Positions 21,419 to 35,154 of a stretch of 64,000 nucleotides of DNA are shown here, piece after piece. The position numbers and the translations under genes were made by a program. Under the pieces are notes generated by a model. It was not told the DNA's origin, did not search any database, and saw only the letters and a program-made list of their open reading frames with translations. Source of the DNA: Membranipora membranacea (Eukaryota; Bryozoa; Gymnolaemata; Cheilostomatida; Membraniporidae). The first letter of the stretch is position 1. Every line of letters begins with the position of its first letter. The stretch lies in contig OU612066.1 of the NCBI GenBank assembly GCA_914767715.1, forward strand, positions 24,216,283 to 24,280,282. The letters run 5' to 3'.

Positions 21419-24400
21419 TTATAAGGGGACTTAAGCTGCGTTTACATTAGGCCGTCTTTTGGCCCAGTTTTGAGTCTGACCGACAAATTACTAAGACAGA
21501 GGCTGAGACTGTGTAGTGTGAATAACAAAAACGGTTGACTGACCTTGTCTGACCAGCTTTCAAGATGGTGTCAGGCAATTCGAGCAGTGCTCGTTTTGCC
21601 GTCTCAAGACTGCCCGTGTTAACATAAATTCCTAATTTAGCGATCACAATACTGCCCTTTGTTCTATCACTCACATTTATTTTCTCTGAGACTGACATTG
21701 GCTAAGCTGGTGCTATGTAAATACATGCCAGTCTCAGACTCTGGCTCAGACTTGGGGTTAAACACTGCTCAGTCTTGAGTTGGTGGCCAGCTGACGGAGA
21801 CGGCCTAATGTAAACGCAGCTTTAGTATCGTTTGTTTTTCATTATAGCGCACTGATGCTAAAATATAAAAAACAACTTGTTTTCGTTTATTGTTCCAAAA
21901 TAACAAATCAAAATATGAAAATCGAGTCAATTTTTTTTTTTGATTTTCTTATTGATGAAAACCGAAATATTGATATGAATCCTAATTTCACATTTCAACT
22001 TTGAATCACAGTAACAAAAATCAAACATTGCAAAAGTAGCCTTCGTTGTTATCTTTCTCATGGGGATTTACTGGGGTTTGCATTTCTTGCCGCTACCGGA
22101 TGCTGCCGCCACAAACGGGATGTCTGCCTGAGGTTGGCACGCTGAGATAATTTGTCAAGTCAAGTCAGCTGCTATGAGGGGCTACTGTGTGGCTTGTCTG
22201 CGTTGAGGGCCACACAATGTATGTTACAGTGCTTGGGATTAAAGGTATTCAGTGCAGGTGCTTTGTAGTGAATTTTGCTGATGCTTTTGGGCTGCCGCCT
22301 GGTGGCTGCCGCTTGTTTGATGTCGATTGTACGTTAAGCTTGCTACCTCTGGTGGGTGTGCTGCCACTGATGTGTTAAAGATGGTGTTCTCAGTGTGCTG
22401 CCGCACACCAATGAGCGGCAGCACACCCAACAGAAGATATATGCTTAACTCACAATCGACAGCACATCAGCGGAAGCACATCACCATTTTACCAAACCTA
22501 TGTTATGAAGAAAGGGTGGAGTTTTTGAATTTATCCTAATTATGATTTTTTTTTAACAGAGCAAGAGGCATTTTGTAAAAATAGCTGCTGATCAAACACA
22601 CCCTCTTTTCAATTAGTTTGGTGGCAGCCTCCTCCTAACTTATCACTTCCATTTGTGATTTTGGATGGATAAGCTGCACAATATGCCGCTAATTGCCAAA
22701 AACACTGCCGTTAAAAGGGAAGGTGATCAGAATATGATGATATGGTTTCAAACTATCCAAAATCTGAAAGAGCATGTCACAATTAGTGGATCTACAACTT
22801 TACATGGGTCTGCTATCTTAACTAGTCGAGCTATGGCTAACAACGGTTGCAACACCCCTTATATCACTTGTGTATAACTATCATTGAAACGAAACCACTT
22901 TTCAATTTTGCTGCTGCCTATAAAGCAGGCTTCGAATGTTAGTGCTGATCTGATTTTCTTATGGTGATTTTGTATTGACCCTCCCCTCGCATAACACCAG
23001 TGTTTAATGCTCTGAGTGTGTCGTTTTTCAAATAGTGCGTATTTTTAGGTTTCCTTTATAGTAACATAAAAATTGTCTTTCTAAGTGTATATAGCATGTA
23101 AAGCAAAATTGAACTCCTTCAATTATCATCAAAAAGGTATGTAATGCGGAAAAATACAAAACCACCATAAAATAATCAGATCGATAAGAACATTCGAAGT
23201 CAGTTTTCGAGGCGACTGCAAAATTAAAAATATAGGGTCCTTTCAATGATAGTTATATACAGGTGAAATAAGGGGTATTTACAACCGTTGTTGGCCATAT
23301 CTCGGCTACTTATGATAGCAGACCCATGTAAACTTGTAGATCCACTAATGATGACATGGTCTTTCAGATTTTGGATGTTTTGAACCAATGCATCATTATT
23401 TTTATCACTTTCCCTTTTTGCGGTGTTATCACTTTTTATAAGGTTTGTCATTCACTCAATATTTGATATCACAATGATATAATACAAAAAACTGACCAAG
23501 GTATGTATAAATCTGATTGCAGAGTTTGAGTAGCCCAACTCATAAGGTGAGCGCAGGACAGACCTTTGAAATATCCAAAGAACAGTGATTTTGGCAGCAT
23601 TTTTGGCAATTAGCTGCCTGTTGTGCAACTTTGTGTAATTTACATCATCACCATTGCGACCGCCTCAAAAAACTACCCTAGAATTTATCCATCCAATTTT
23701 GTAAATGAAGTTGCGTATCTAGCCAGATTTTTGGTAGGCTGCCACTGGACTAAGTTGTATTATCAGAAATGAATGTAGAACGTCATCTCGCTGCAAACCT
23801 ATTTTTAGAACTAAACTATGTAGGTCCCAAAAACGTGCAAAATCCTTTTTTCCTTTTTATGACCCATTTTAATAATCTCCGCTCTCAGTCATTTTTGACC
23901 CAACATTGTAAGCATTCAGTTTTATCAATACCATGATATCAGTTGGAAAAATAAAATAAAATAAACGCACTGCACACTATCGGCAGCACACTGAGCACAC
24001 CATCTGTAACACACCAGCGGCAGCACACCCACCAGAGGTAGCAAGCTTAACGTACAATCGACATCAAACAAGCGGCAGCCACCAGGCGGCAGCCACCAGG
24101 CGGCAGCCACCAGGCGGCAGCCCAACAGCATCAGCAAAATTCACTACAAAGCACCTGCCCAAATACCTCACATCTTCACCCCAGCACTGTAACATACATT
24201 GTGTGGCACTCAATGCAGACAAGCCACACAGTAGCCCCTCATAGCAGCTGACTTGACTTGACAAATTATCTTAGCGTGCCAACCTCAGGCAGACATCCCA
24301 TTTTTGGCGGCAGCATCCGGTAGCGGCAAGAAATGCGAACCCCAGTAAATCCCCATGAGAAAGATAACAACTAAGGCTACTTTTGCGATGTTTGATTTTT

Positions 24401-24608
24401 ATAACTGTGATTCAAAGTTGAAATATGAAAATAGGTTTCATATCAATATTTCGGTTTTTATCAATAAGAATATCAAAAATCAAAAACTGACTCGATTTTC
24501 GTATTTTGATTTGTTGTTTTGGAACAATAAACGAAAAACAAGTTGTTTTTTATATTTTAGCATCAGTGCGCTAAAATGAAAAACAAACAATACTAAGTCC
24601 CCTTATAA
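21419..24608. mobile_element. Large inverted-repeat element, copy C
   Basis: The same TTATAAGGGGACTTA termini and mirrored arms as the copy at 139-3400. The right arm carries three copies of a 14-bp CACCAGGCGGCAGC repeat at about 24080-24121. Confidence 0.75.
21434..21821. mobile_element. Nested 388-bp MITE, copy C
   Basis: Same ends, length and TTA duplication as the copy at 154-541, at the same position in the left arm, so insertion preceded the unit duplication. Confidence 0.8.
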
Positions 24609-24657
24609 TATATACTCGGACTATGACTGTGATTCGCTGTTTATTTGATATTATTAT

Positions 24658-24720
24658 GTTATTTTGGCTTTACTTTGGTTGCCTTCATATATTTGGCAAC
24701 CAAAGTAAAGCCAAAATAAC
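24658..24720. repeat. 63-bp hairpin, unit C
   Basis: Perfectly paired arms (GTTATTTTGGCTTTACTTTG and its complement continuing through GGTTGCC/GGCAACC). Confidence 0.5.
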
Positions 24721-25009
24721 ATATTTGGCATTAGACCATATATAATATAATTTATTAATGCATGAGTTGTACCAGTTGTTCAGATAGAGGCAAGTCAGGG
24801 CATTGCAATTAGACACTGATAGTATCTGTGAGTCGTTATTTATTTGATATTCCCACGTTTTGGACATTTGTTGTTTTGGCTTTACTTTGTCTGACTTCAT
24901 CATAGGACACTTTTTCTTTGCACTAGTACAAAATAAATGGGGGAAGGGGGTGTTCAATAGTAGGTGTGCGGCAAAACCATACCAAAGGTAACACTCCTCT
25001 CTGCTATAG

Positions 25010-25218
25010 ATCACTACATTTCATCAAACGTTGATGCAAGTACTCCTAGGAACTGTGATGAGGCGTGTGAGAGGATGGGACCTGTTGGATCCTGCTTTGG
25101 CATTACGGTTATTATTCGTGGAGTATGTCACTGCAACTTCTGCCAAAATGATTTTCTAAAGATCATCTCAGACAAGAAGAAAGTGTCTTATTTGCTGGAG
25201 TACATACACTGGCTGTAA
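25010..25218 (+). pseudogene. Frameshifted copy of the Cys-containing exon, unit C
   Basis: The frame follows the other units through FLKIISDKKKVSYLLEY. A 4-bp duplication (GAGTACATACACTGG against GAGTACACTGG) then shifts the frame to a stop at 25216-25218. Confidence 0.45.
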
Positions 25219-26304
25219 AAATATACAACAACTCATAAATACTCCGTATGGATAGAAAGGCTTATACTACTGTTATGACTTACTGATGATCTTAATTTTA
25301 ACCCTGTTCAAATTTCCAATATTATCATCAATTAAGCTCTTTGGTAGCCCCGAGTGAGATGGAAAGGTGTGGCTTATGTAGTAGGCCTATCTATATTGCA
25401 TTATGGTAAAACAATAAACATTTAAATACTATAGTATTTCATATGTTTATGGGTAAACCCCATTTCAATAAACAAATAAGAGGTACGATGTACATATAAT
25501 AATATGTATGATCATGTAGAAACATAGATATAGTTTTGTGCTGCCATCACAAGGTGCTACTTATGCAATGAGCTTATGATTGTTGTTTAGGATAATTTAT
25601 AAGGGCGGGCGTAGTTGCTGAGGGTAATTATTTATCATCCACCACACTTGCCAGCGAGAACAAAGGTGAATTAGCAGAGCGATGCATTGTGGGAATTATT
25701 GTAGCAGACAAGGGAACACAATTCTAAGTATTCTAAGATAAAAACTATTTTGTACGAAAATGATGATGACCAATGATTACACAGTCAGCATCTAGTTCTC
25801 TGGTTATCATTTTTAAATTCTGCCTTAATTTTTACAGACCTATATCTTCGACTTATCGGCTTGTGTGGGTGTTCTTCATGAGTGACCATCGGGACAGCTG
25901 TCACTCTAGTCTTCGGACTATCTGGCTGAGCCCTTGCTTTTCTTTTATCTGCATTATTTACTATTATGTCAAATTCTTTTACTTGATTAAACTAATTTTA
26001 TAGCATAAACAATAAAAAAAAAGTTGACAACCATATCAATGCATTGAATCAATTATGTATATTACAACTGTCTTTTTTATTTTCTCGATCGAAGATAATT
26101 ATAATGATGATAGCGTTGCCATATAAATTCCATTTCAGTTCATTCTAAGCAAGGTGTGCCATTTTTGTGACTTAATTATTGCATTACATAAACAGTTATA
26201 ATATCATGGAATAGTGACATAACATTGGTTAAAAATCAGTGGTCATGATTGTGCATTCTCTAAACTAGGTTGTGCTTTTTCCGAACAAAAGCCTGATGAT
26301 TCGT

Positions 26305-28711
26305 TTACGAGCAGACAACACACGTCAGCTGCCTGTCTGGTACATATGGAGGGCAATGGGCGGTGCGGCCGTGACCAGAACAATCGGGCTTGACGAAATA
26401 GAACAGAGCTCCATTAGAGTTGTCATTATTTTCAATGATGTACTCCGGTGAAGCATCCACACATTCATAAGTAGTAGGGTATCGGTCGCTCGCAGTACGG
26501 GCTGCCATCAGGTAACCTTCAAATAATAATAATCAACATATGAATAACTTAGCATTAGTGCATGGGGGAATCAGGCTAAAATTCCCCCTTTATAGATCTT
26601 CATTCATCTATATATTTTTATGAATATATATATATATCTTTATATGAATGAATTATTGCTAGTGCATCTCTCTAGCCTGGGCAGGTTGTCTGGTTGGGTC
26701 GGGGACCCCTGCCCATCCAGACAGTCCTCTCAGGCTAACATTTCGCATTTTGTAGGTCTTTCTTTAATTCATCAAAGCTGCCATTGAAATCAGCAATTTA
26801 TAATTGCTTTGGGATGTTGTCAGTCCAAATTAAAAGTTCGGTCAAATTAATCAATCCAAATTTTTGCAGTATGAGCTGGCTCTAGCTTTATAGCCAAGTT
26901 CCTCTAGCCTGTCTTGACAAGCTTTGTTGGCATGGGTAGGTTCCCTCCTATACTAACAAAGCTTGTTATGACAAGCTAAGCTCCCATTGACAAAGTATTG
27001 ACTCACCCTCATACTCCTTGTTCCAGCCTCGAGGGCAGCTCCGTTTTGCGGGGATCATCAGAGCTGACCCATAGGTGTGACATCTGGCGCAGGGTACATT
27101 TTTGTGCTCTGCAGAGTTTGGAAAAACGCCAAGACTGTAAGACTTGTATTCTGCACCAGAAATTGTCGAGTGATATCCACCAGAAGCGTATCTATTATAC
27201 TCAGGGTCAAGCGGCATGCACTGATAGTTGCTTCCCCCTCCTCCGGTGTTATAGTTTGTACCAGCAGCAAACCCTGAAACAAATAAACAGCTCAAAATAT
27301 TATACTCAGAAAAGTTGCGGATTTGATCGGCTGAATGTCCTTGAATAAGCAAAGCAGGCACTTCAGCTTGGCATAAATAGCAGATTTTGGTTGTATTATT
27401 TCGATCTGAAATCTGAATCTAAAATAATTTTTTGGTCACAGTGCATCAAGGAAGGAACCTTTATATCATCCTGTCCCTTTTGCACCAATTCAATTTGGAT
27501 CTTTAGCTATTTTTGTATCAAGCCGATTGCCTGTATTTCACAGTTGTATATGTTATCATAGCAGTGTTACAACACCAAATATAGAGACTGTATAATGTAC
27601 TTTGCATGCTGCTGCAGTTACAGACTATTGATTAGCTATAAGTCACTGTTATGATGACAGTATATTCAATGTCTTAAATTGTTGCCGTGCACTTTTTGTG
27701 TAAGGAGTTGTCTTAACCACATCAATGTGTATACAACTCTCAATTACTTAGCACAGCCCTCATTCTGGTATACTACTTATTGCCTTACCTTCATAAATCA
27801 GTGTAGATCTTGCAGGACATGACGTACGTCCCCACCTTGTGTACACTGAGCCACTATTGTCACCAGAAGCTGCTGATCTCTTCTTTCTCTCAGACTTATC
27901 TTCCACCTGAAATTATAACATAAGGTTAAACAATGTAAACCTCAGATTGCATCAACACTGCAGATTTTTTTGTTAAATTATTTGATCGGATTTTCGTCTT
28001 TATTATGAGGTATCATCCAAAACGCAGATTCTTTGTTGCTCCCAGTAGTAGCTTATATAATTTAATTAATGTCAAATCCAAACTTGGCGTAACCAAACGT
28101 TTTTATGAGATATTTTGTCTCTGAAATTTAAAATGGCCCATGGAAAATTAGTTTCCCCTCTCCCCTGCAATTCCCCCCGGCTTTATGGTTTCGCCAAGTG
28201 CAGGCTGTAAGAGAAGGGGAGGATAATACTCAGAATTATGTATGAGGGATATAACCAAACAAATGCTGCAAAGTGCATAGGCTAGGTGCAAATATGACTC
28301 ACCAGATCGTTTATTGTCATCTGGAGGTCGCTTATCATCTCTCGTTGCTGACTTGTCACCTCTGTCAGATTGGAGATATCATTCTTCAGGTCTTTCATTT
28401 CCATCTCCCGTGCAGATAAAGCCAAGCCACGCCCACAAACGGCAGCAGCAACAATGGCAAACATCAGTAATCTGTAAACAATTTATAAGAGCAGGATCAG
28501 TAAAGTTGTAAAAAATTGGAAAATACTGTGGCATTTATCAAGGCATGAAATTTTTGCATTGTTTATTACTATGAATGCATGGTAAATGTAACTGCAGAAA
28601 CTCGGATGTAAAAAGCATAAGAACTTCCTTAGTTATTTTAGTTTTATTGACACATTTTCTCATGACATAAAGAATTTAAGAAAACATTCCAACAAACCTC
28701 AATTGCTCCAT
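26305..28711 (-). CDS. Secreted coiled-coil / short-chain collagen C4-like protein, copy C (259 aa)
   Basis: Exons in transcription order are 28711-28698, 28471-28303, 27906-27789, 27273-27007 and 26516-26305. Lengths and phases equal those of copies A and B, and all splice sites are intact. Distinguishing residues are KNDISNL in the coil, NSAEHKN in exon 4, and IIENNDN with GRTAHC in exon 5. The exon 5 variant is shared exactly with the partial copy F. Signal peptide, RKKR site and all Cys residues are retained, so this copy should encode a functional secreted protein. Confidence 0.85.
26670..26735. repeat. TAGCCTG...CAGGCTA hairpin in intron 4, copy C
   Basis: Counterpart of 5498-5562. The second intronic hairpin is at about 26906-26978, with one end mutated (CAAGCTA). 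Confidence 0.5.
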
Positions 28712-28840
28712 ATCTAGTCTTGTCCTTTCAATCTAGACTTGAACTGCTTTATGAAAGCTCTCTCATCAGTCTACCTTTAAATATGAAAAGCACTTCGTAT
28801 TGAGTCGATATCCAAAGTGGATTGGGCAATTTGATTGGTT
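28698..28840 (-). promoter_or_regulatory. Core promoter of C4-like gene copy C
   Basis: Inverted CCAAT at 28838-28834 and TATTTAAA at 28783-28776 upstream of the ATG at 28711. Confidence 0.5.
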
Positions 28841-29841
28841 TACTGGGAGTGACCTCAGACACTATCAAAATATTATTAAGGATTCTTGAGATGAATAGAC
28901 CCTTGATGACTTCATGTTTATTTGTTATTGTTTGTACACCTCAATGATCTCATGTTAGCATTGTCCCAAGGCCACTGTTATTGTTATTGTTTGTGCAAAA
29001 ACAAAAATTCTCCTACAGCAGATCCTAATGATAACAAACAAATTAAGACAAGCATTGCGATTCATGGCTATTACTTCAGAGACTGCGGTGGTTTCGTCAG
29101 ACTTGTTGTGCTGCTGTTCTTGTCAGATTGTTTATTTTTGCATGTATAAGGATTATTTGACTAAGTAAACATTGGAATATCAGGGATGATTTGCTTTGCG
29201 GATATGTGGGTGACTATGAATAGACTGGCAGCACAAAAAATCTTTTTCGAAATATAATAAAGAAACGCTGAAAACAGTTTTCGAGGTGTTTAGTTATAAT
29301 ATTTTCCATCTGGTCTTATCTGACCTTAAAATAATGGTTCATAGCCTATTGTAAATAGGGGCAATCTATCTAATGCTGAATTATCAGACTTTGTCTGATT
29401 CTGAAAATAGTGAGATGAGCAGATAGTAGTGTCATGACACAAACGTAAATGTAATAATCCCCAAGGATAAACAAAAGTTCAGTTCCTATGCATCGCCTGT
29501 GTCCCAGCAAGTGTTAAACAATGACCCGTGAGTTTATACAAGTATACCAAGTAGTGTGGTAAGTGTACTCCATGTTAAATTATAGCCTATACCTAGAAGC
29601 AATAGTCCGGCATCCTTGGGCAGATGACTTCAAAGAGTTTTGAATTACCGTTATCTTATTTTCATATTATTATTCATCCTAGAAAATTGGATCAGGTAGT
29701 GTTGATGTAATTCATTCATTCATATACTTAATTTATTATGTCTATGATATCACCAAACAGAAAGCGGATAATGCATAGTGCATGACTCTACGTCTACACC
29801 ACGCCAAACAAGTAATCTAATCTATCTTCTGGCAGAGATAT

Positions 29842-32800
29842 TTATAAGGGGACTTAAGCTGCGTTTACATTAGGCCATCTTTTGGCCCAGTCTTGAGTCT
29901 GACCGACAAATTACTAACACGGAGGCTGTGACTGTGTAGTGTGAATAACAAAAACGGTTGACTGACCTTGTCTGACCGGCTTTTAAGACGGTGTCTGGCA
30001 ATTCGAGCAGTGCTCGTTTTGCCGTCTCAAGACTGCCCGTGTTAACATAAATTCCTAATTTAGCGATCACAATACTGCCCTTTGTTCTATCACTCACATT
30101 TATTTTCTCTGAGACTGACATTGGCTAAGCTGGTGCTATGTAAACATTGCCAGTCTCAGACTCTGGCTCAGACTTGGGGTTAAAGACTGCTCAGTCTTGA
30201 GTTGGTGGCCAGCTGACGCAGACGGCCTAATGTAAACGCAGCTTTAGTATCGTTTGTTTTTCATTATAGCGCACTGATGCTAAAATATAAAAAACAACTT
30301 GTTTTTCGTTTATTGTTCCAAAACAACAAATCAAAATATGAAAATCGAGTCAATTGTTGTTTTTTGATTTTCTTATTGATGAAAACCGAAATATTGATAT
30401 GAATCCTAATTTCACATTTCAACTTTGAATCACAGTAACAAAAATCGAACATTGCAAAAATAGCCTTCGTTGTTATCTTTCTCATGGGGATTTACTGGGG
30501 TTTGCATTTCTTGCCGCTACCGGATGCTGCCGCCAAAAACGGGATGTCTGCCTGAGGTTGGCACGCTGAGATAATTTGTCAAGTCAAGTCAGCTGCTATG
30601 AGGGGCTACTGTGTGGCTTGTCTGCGTTGAGGGCCACACAATGTATGTTACAGTGCTTGGGATTAAAGGTATTCAGTGCAGGTGCTTTGTAGTGAATTTT
30701 GCTGATGCTGTTGGGCTGCCGCCTGGTGGCTGCCGCTTGTTTGATGTCGATTGTACGTTAAGCTTGCTACCTCTGGTGGGTGTGCTGCCACTGATGTGTT
30801 ACAGATGGTGTGCTCAGTGTGCTGCCGCACACCAATGAGCGGCAGCACACCCAACAGAAGATATATGCTTAACTCACAATCGACAGCACATCAGCGGAAG
30901 CACATCACCATTTTACCAAACCTATGTTATGAAGAAAGGGTGGAGTTTTTGAATTTATCCTAATTATGATTTTTTTTTAACAGAGCAAGAGGCATTTTGT
31001 AGAAATAGCTGCTGATCAAACACACCCTCTTTTCAATTAGTTTGGTGGCAGCCTCCTCCTCAGTTATCACTTCCATTTGTGATTTTGGATGGATAAGCTG
31101 CACAATAAGCCGCTAATTGCCAAAAACACTGCCGTTAAAAGGGAAGGTGATCAAAAAATGATGATATGGTTTCAAACTATCCAAAATCTGAAAGAGCTGG
31201 TCACCATTAGTGGATCTACAACTTTACATGGGTCTGCTATCTTAACTAGTCGAGCTATGGCCAACAACGGTTGCAATACCCCTTATATCACTTGTGTATA
31301 ACTATCATTGAAACGAAACCACTTTTTCAATTTTGTTGCTGCCTAAAAAGCAGGCTTCGAATGTTAGTACTGATCTGATTTTCTTATGGTGATTTTGTAT
31401 TGACTCTCCCCTCGCATAACACCAGTGTTTAATGCTCTGAGTGTGTCGTTTTTCAAATAGTGCGTATTTTTAGGTTTCCTTTATAGTATCATAAAAATTG
31501 TCTTTCTAAGTGTATATAGCATGTAAAGCAAAATTGAACTCCTTCAAGTATCTTCAAAAAGGTATGTAATGCGGAAAAAATACAAAACCACCATAAAATA
31601 ATCAGATCGATAAGAACATTCGAAGTCAGTTTTCGAGGCGACTGCAAAATTAAAAATATAGGGTCCCTTCAATGATAGTTACAGGTGAAATAAGGGGTAT
31701 TGCAACCGCTGTTGGCCATATCTCGGCTACTTATGATAGCAGACCCATGTAAACTTGTAGATCCACTAATGATGACATGTTCTTTCAGATTTTGGATGTT
31801 TTGAACCAATGCATCTTTATTTTTATCACTTTCCCTTTTTGCGGTGTTATCACTTTTTATAAGGTTTGTCATTCACTCAATATTTGATATCACAATGATA
31901 TAATACAAAAAACTGACCAAGGTATGTATAAATCTGATTGCAGAGTTTGAGTAGCCCAACTCATAAGGTGAGCGCAGGACAAACCTTTGAAATATCCAAA
32001 GAACAGTGATTTTGGCAGCATTTTTGGCAATTAGCTGCCTATTGTGCAACTTTGTGTAATTTACATCATCACCATTGCGACCGCCTCAAAAAACTACCCT
32101 AGAATTTATCCATCCAATTTTGTAAATGAAGTTGCGAATCTAGCCACATTTTTGGTAGGCTGCCACTGGACTAAGTTGTATTATCAGAAATGAATGTAGA
32201 ACGTCATCTCGCTGCAAACCTATTTTTAAACCTAAACTATGTAGGTCCCAAAAACGTGCAAAATCCTTTTTTCCTTTTTATGACTCATTTTAATAATCTC
32301 CGCTCTTAGTCATTTTTGGCCCAACATTGTAAGCATTCAGATTTATCAATACCATGATATCAGTTGAAAAAATCAACTAAAATAAACGCACTGCACACTA
32401 TCGGCAGCACACTGAGCACACCATCTGTAACACACCAGCGGCAGCACACCCACCAGAGGTAGCAAGCTTAACGTACAATCGACATCAAACAAGCGGGAGC
32501 CACCAGGCGGCAGCCACCAGGCGGCAGCCACCAGGCGGCAGCCACCAGGCGGCAGCCACCAGGCGGCAGCCCAACAGCATCAGCAAAATTCACTACAAAG
32601 CACCTGCCCAAATACCTCACATCTTCACCCCAGCACTGTAACATACATTGTGTGGCACTCAATGCAGACAAGCCACACAGTAACCCCTCATAGCAGCTGA
32701 CTTGACTTGACAAATTATCTCAGCGTGCCAACCTCAGGCAGACATCCCATTTTTGGCGGCAGCATCCGGTAGCGGCAAGAAATGCGAACCCCAGTAAATC

Positions 32801-33057
32801 CCCATGCGAAAGATAACAACTAAGGCTACTTTTGCGATGTTTGATTTTTATAACTGTGATTCAAAGTTGAAATATGAAAGTAGGATTCATATCAATATTT
32901 CGGTGTTCATCAATAAGAATATCAAAAATCAAAAACTGACTCGATTTTCGTATTTTGATTTGTTGATTTGGAACAATAAACGAAAAACAAGTTGTTTTTT
33001 ATATTTTAGCATCAGTGCGCTAAAATGAAAAACAAACAATACTAAGTCCCCTTATAA
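29842..33057. mobile_element. Large inverted-repeat element, copy D
   Basis: Same termini and arms as copies A and C. The right arm carries five copies of the 14-bp CACCAGGCGGCAGC repeat at about 32500-32570. Confidence 0.75.
29857..30243. mobile_element. Nested 387-bp MITE, copy D
   Basis: Same ends and TTA duplication as at 154-541, one base shorter. Confidence 0.8.
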
Positions 33058-33106
33058 TATATACTCGGACTGTGACTGTGATTCGCTGTTTATTTGATAT
33101 TATTAT

Positions 33107-33169
33107 GTTATTTTGGCTTTACATTGGTTGCCTTCATATATTTGGCAACCAAAGTAAACCTAAAATAAC
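33107..33169. repeat. 63-bp hairpin, unit D
   Basis: Arms imperfect: the right arm shares the AAACCTAA variant with unit A, and the left arm has ACATTGG. Confidence 0.5.
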
Positions 33170-33454
33170 ATATTTTGCATTAGACCATATATATAATTTA
33201 TTAGTGCATGAGTTGTACCAGTTGTTCAGATAGAGGCAAGTCAGGGCATTGCAATTAGACACTGGTAGTATCTGTGATTCGTTATTTATTTGATATTCCC
33301 ACGTTTTGGACATTTGTTGTTTTGGCTTTACTTTGTCTGACTTCATCATAGGACACTTTTTCTTTGCACTAGTACAAAATAAATGGGTGAGGGGGTGTTC
33401 AATAGTAGGTGTGCGGCAAAACCATACCAAAGGTAACACTCCTCTCTGCTATAG

Positions 33455-33735
33455 ATCACTACATTTCATCAAACTTTGATGCAAGTACTCCTAGGAACTG
33501 TGATGAGGCGTGTGAGAGGATGGGACCTGTTGGATCCTGCTTTGACATTACGGTTATTATTCGTGGAGTATGTCACTGCAACTTTTGCCAAAATGATTTT
33601 CTAAAGATCATCTCAGACAAGAAGAAAGTGTCTTATTTGCTAGAGTACACTGGCTGTAAAAATATACAACAACTCTTAAATTCTCCGGATGGACATAAAG
33701 GCTTATACTACTGTTATGACTTACTGATGACCTAA
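33455..33735 (+). CDS. Candidate Cys-containing terminal exon, unit D
   Basis: Same length as in unit A, with replacements FDASTPRNC, CFDITV and DGHKG. CFDITV and FDAST are shared with unit F, so D and F are close relatives in this part. Confidence 0.35.
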
Positions 33736-33970
33736 ATCTTAACCCTGTTAAAATTTCCAATATTATCATCAATTAAACTCTTTGGTAGCCCCGAGCGAGA
33801 TGGAAAGGTGTGGCTTATGTAGTAGGCCTATCTATATTCCATTATGGTAAAACCATAAACATTTAAATCCTATAGTATTTCATAAGTTTATGGGTAAACC
33901 CCATTTCAATAAACAAATAAGAGGTACGATGTACATTTATAATAATATGTATGATCATGTAGAAACATAG

Positions 33971-34376
33971 ATCATACCTGACAAGTCTCCCTTTTGGGTA
34001 GGGAGCCTCCCAGATTTTAGGGGTATTTTCCACCTCCTCCCTATCTCCCTTTTTCCTCCCTTTTTTCAGCTACCTTCACCCAGACAACTTTTTAAGCTTC
34101 TCGTGGCAAGAAAAACTATGTTTTCCTACCCCTACAGTACATATACCTATATATAATTGCCTATTAACATACTATCTCTCCTCGTTCCTATAAAGTGCAA
34201 CAATATAATTTGCCAAATCAGGTAAAATTACGCATTTCATAATACGAACGCTCTAGTTTTGGCTCAAAATAAACGACAACAAGGGCCAAATTACACCTTC
34301 ACTGCTGGACACGCAGAGTGGTACTCCGGGTCGGGAGTTCGTCCGCGGAGACCTCCTGATCTCTGGGTCTTTGTGC
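33971..34376. mobile_element. Extra segment of about 400 bp in unit D
   Basis: Replaces about 25 bp present in the other units between ACATAGAT and GGTGCTACTT. It is pyrimidine-rich (CTCCCTATCTCCC and similar) with no ORF. No terminal repeats or duplication were found, so calling it a mobile insertion is inference. Confidence 0.35.
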
Positions 34377-35130
34377 TAGGTGCTACTTATGCAATGACCT
34401 TATGATTGTTGTTTAGGATAATTTATAAGGGTGGGCGTAGTTGCTGAGGGTAGTTATTTATCATCCATCACACTTGCCAGCGAGAACAAAGATGAATTAG
34501 CAAAGCAGTGCATTGTGGGAATTATTGTAGCAGACAAGGGAACACAATTCTAAGTATTCTAAGATAAAAACTATTTTGTACGAAAATGATGATGACCAAT
34601 GATTACACAGTCAGCATCTAGTTCTCTGGTTATCATTTTTAAATTCTGCCTTAATTTTTACAGACCTATATCTTCGACTTATCGGCTTGTGTGGGTGTTC
34701 TTCATGAGTGACCATCGGGACAGCTGTCACTCTAGTCTTCGGACTATCTGGCTGAGCCCTTGCTTTTCTTTTATCTGCATTATTTACTATTATGTCAAAT
34801 TCTTTTATTTGATTAAACTAATTTTATAGCATAAACAATAAAAAAAAAGTTGACAACCATATCAATGCATTGAATCAATTATGTATATTACAACTCTCTT
34901 TTTTATTTTCTCGATCGAAAATAATTATAATGATGATAGCGTTGCCATATATATTCCATTTCAGTTCATTCTAAGCAAGGTGTGCCATTTTTGTGATTTA
35001 ATTATTGCATTACATAAACAGTTATAATATCATGGAATAGTGACATAACATTGGTTAAAAATCAGTGGTCATGATTGTGCATTCTCTCAACTAGGTTGTG
35101 CTTTTTCCGAACAAAAGCCTGATGATTCGT

Positions 35131-35154
35131 TTACGAGCAGACAACACACGTCAG
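35131..35154 (-). pseudogene. Remnant of deleted C4-like gene: last 7 codons plus stop
   Basis: Minus strand reads LTCVVCS and a stop, identical to the C-terminus of the intact copies. Upstream sequence is missing. By comparison with unit C the deletion removes about 2.75 kb (equivalent to 26329-29081), taking the rest of exon 5, all other exons and the promoter. AG is the only shared sequence at the joint. Confidence 0.8.

Larger units (their letters stand above)
21285..29707. repeat. Tandem unit C
   Basis: A complete unit with the same order as unit A: boundary, foldback element, hairpin, Cys-containing ORF, spacer, C4-like gene and upstream flank. It lacks the 65-bp palindromic insertion of unit A. 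It shares a deletion of about 45 bp in the exon 3-4 intron of the gene with copy E. Confidence 0.85.
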
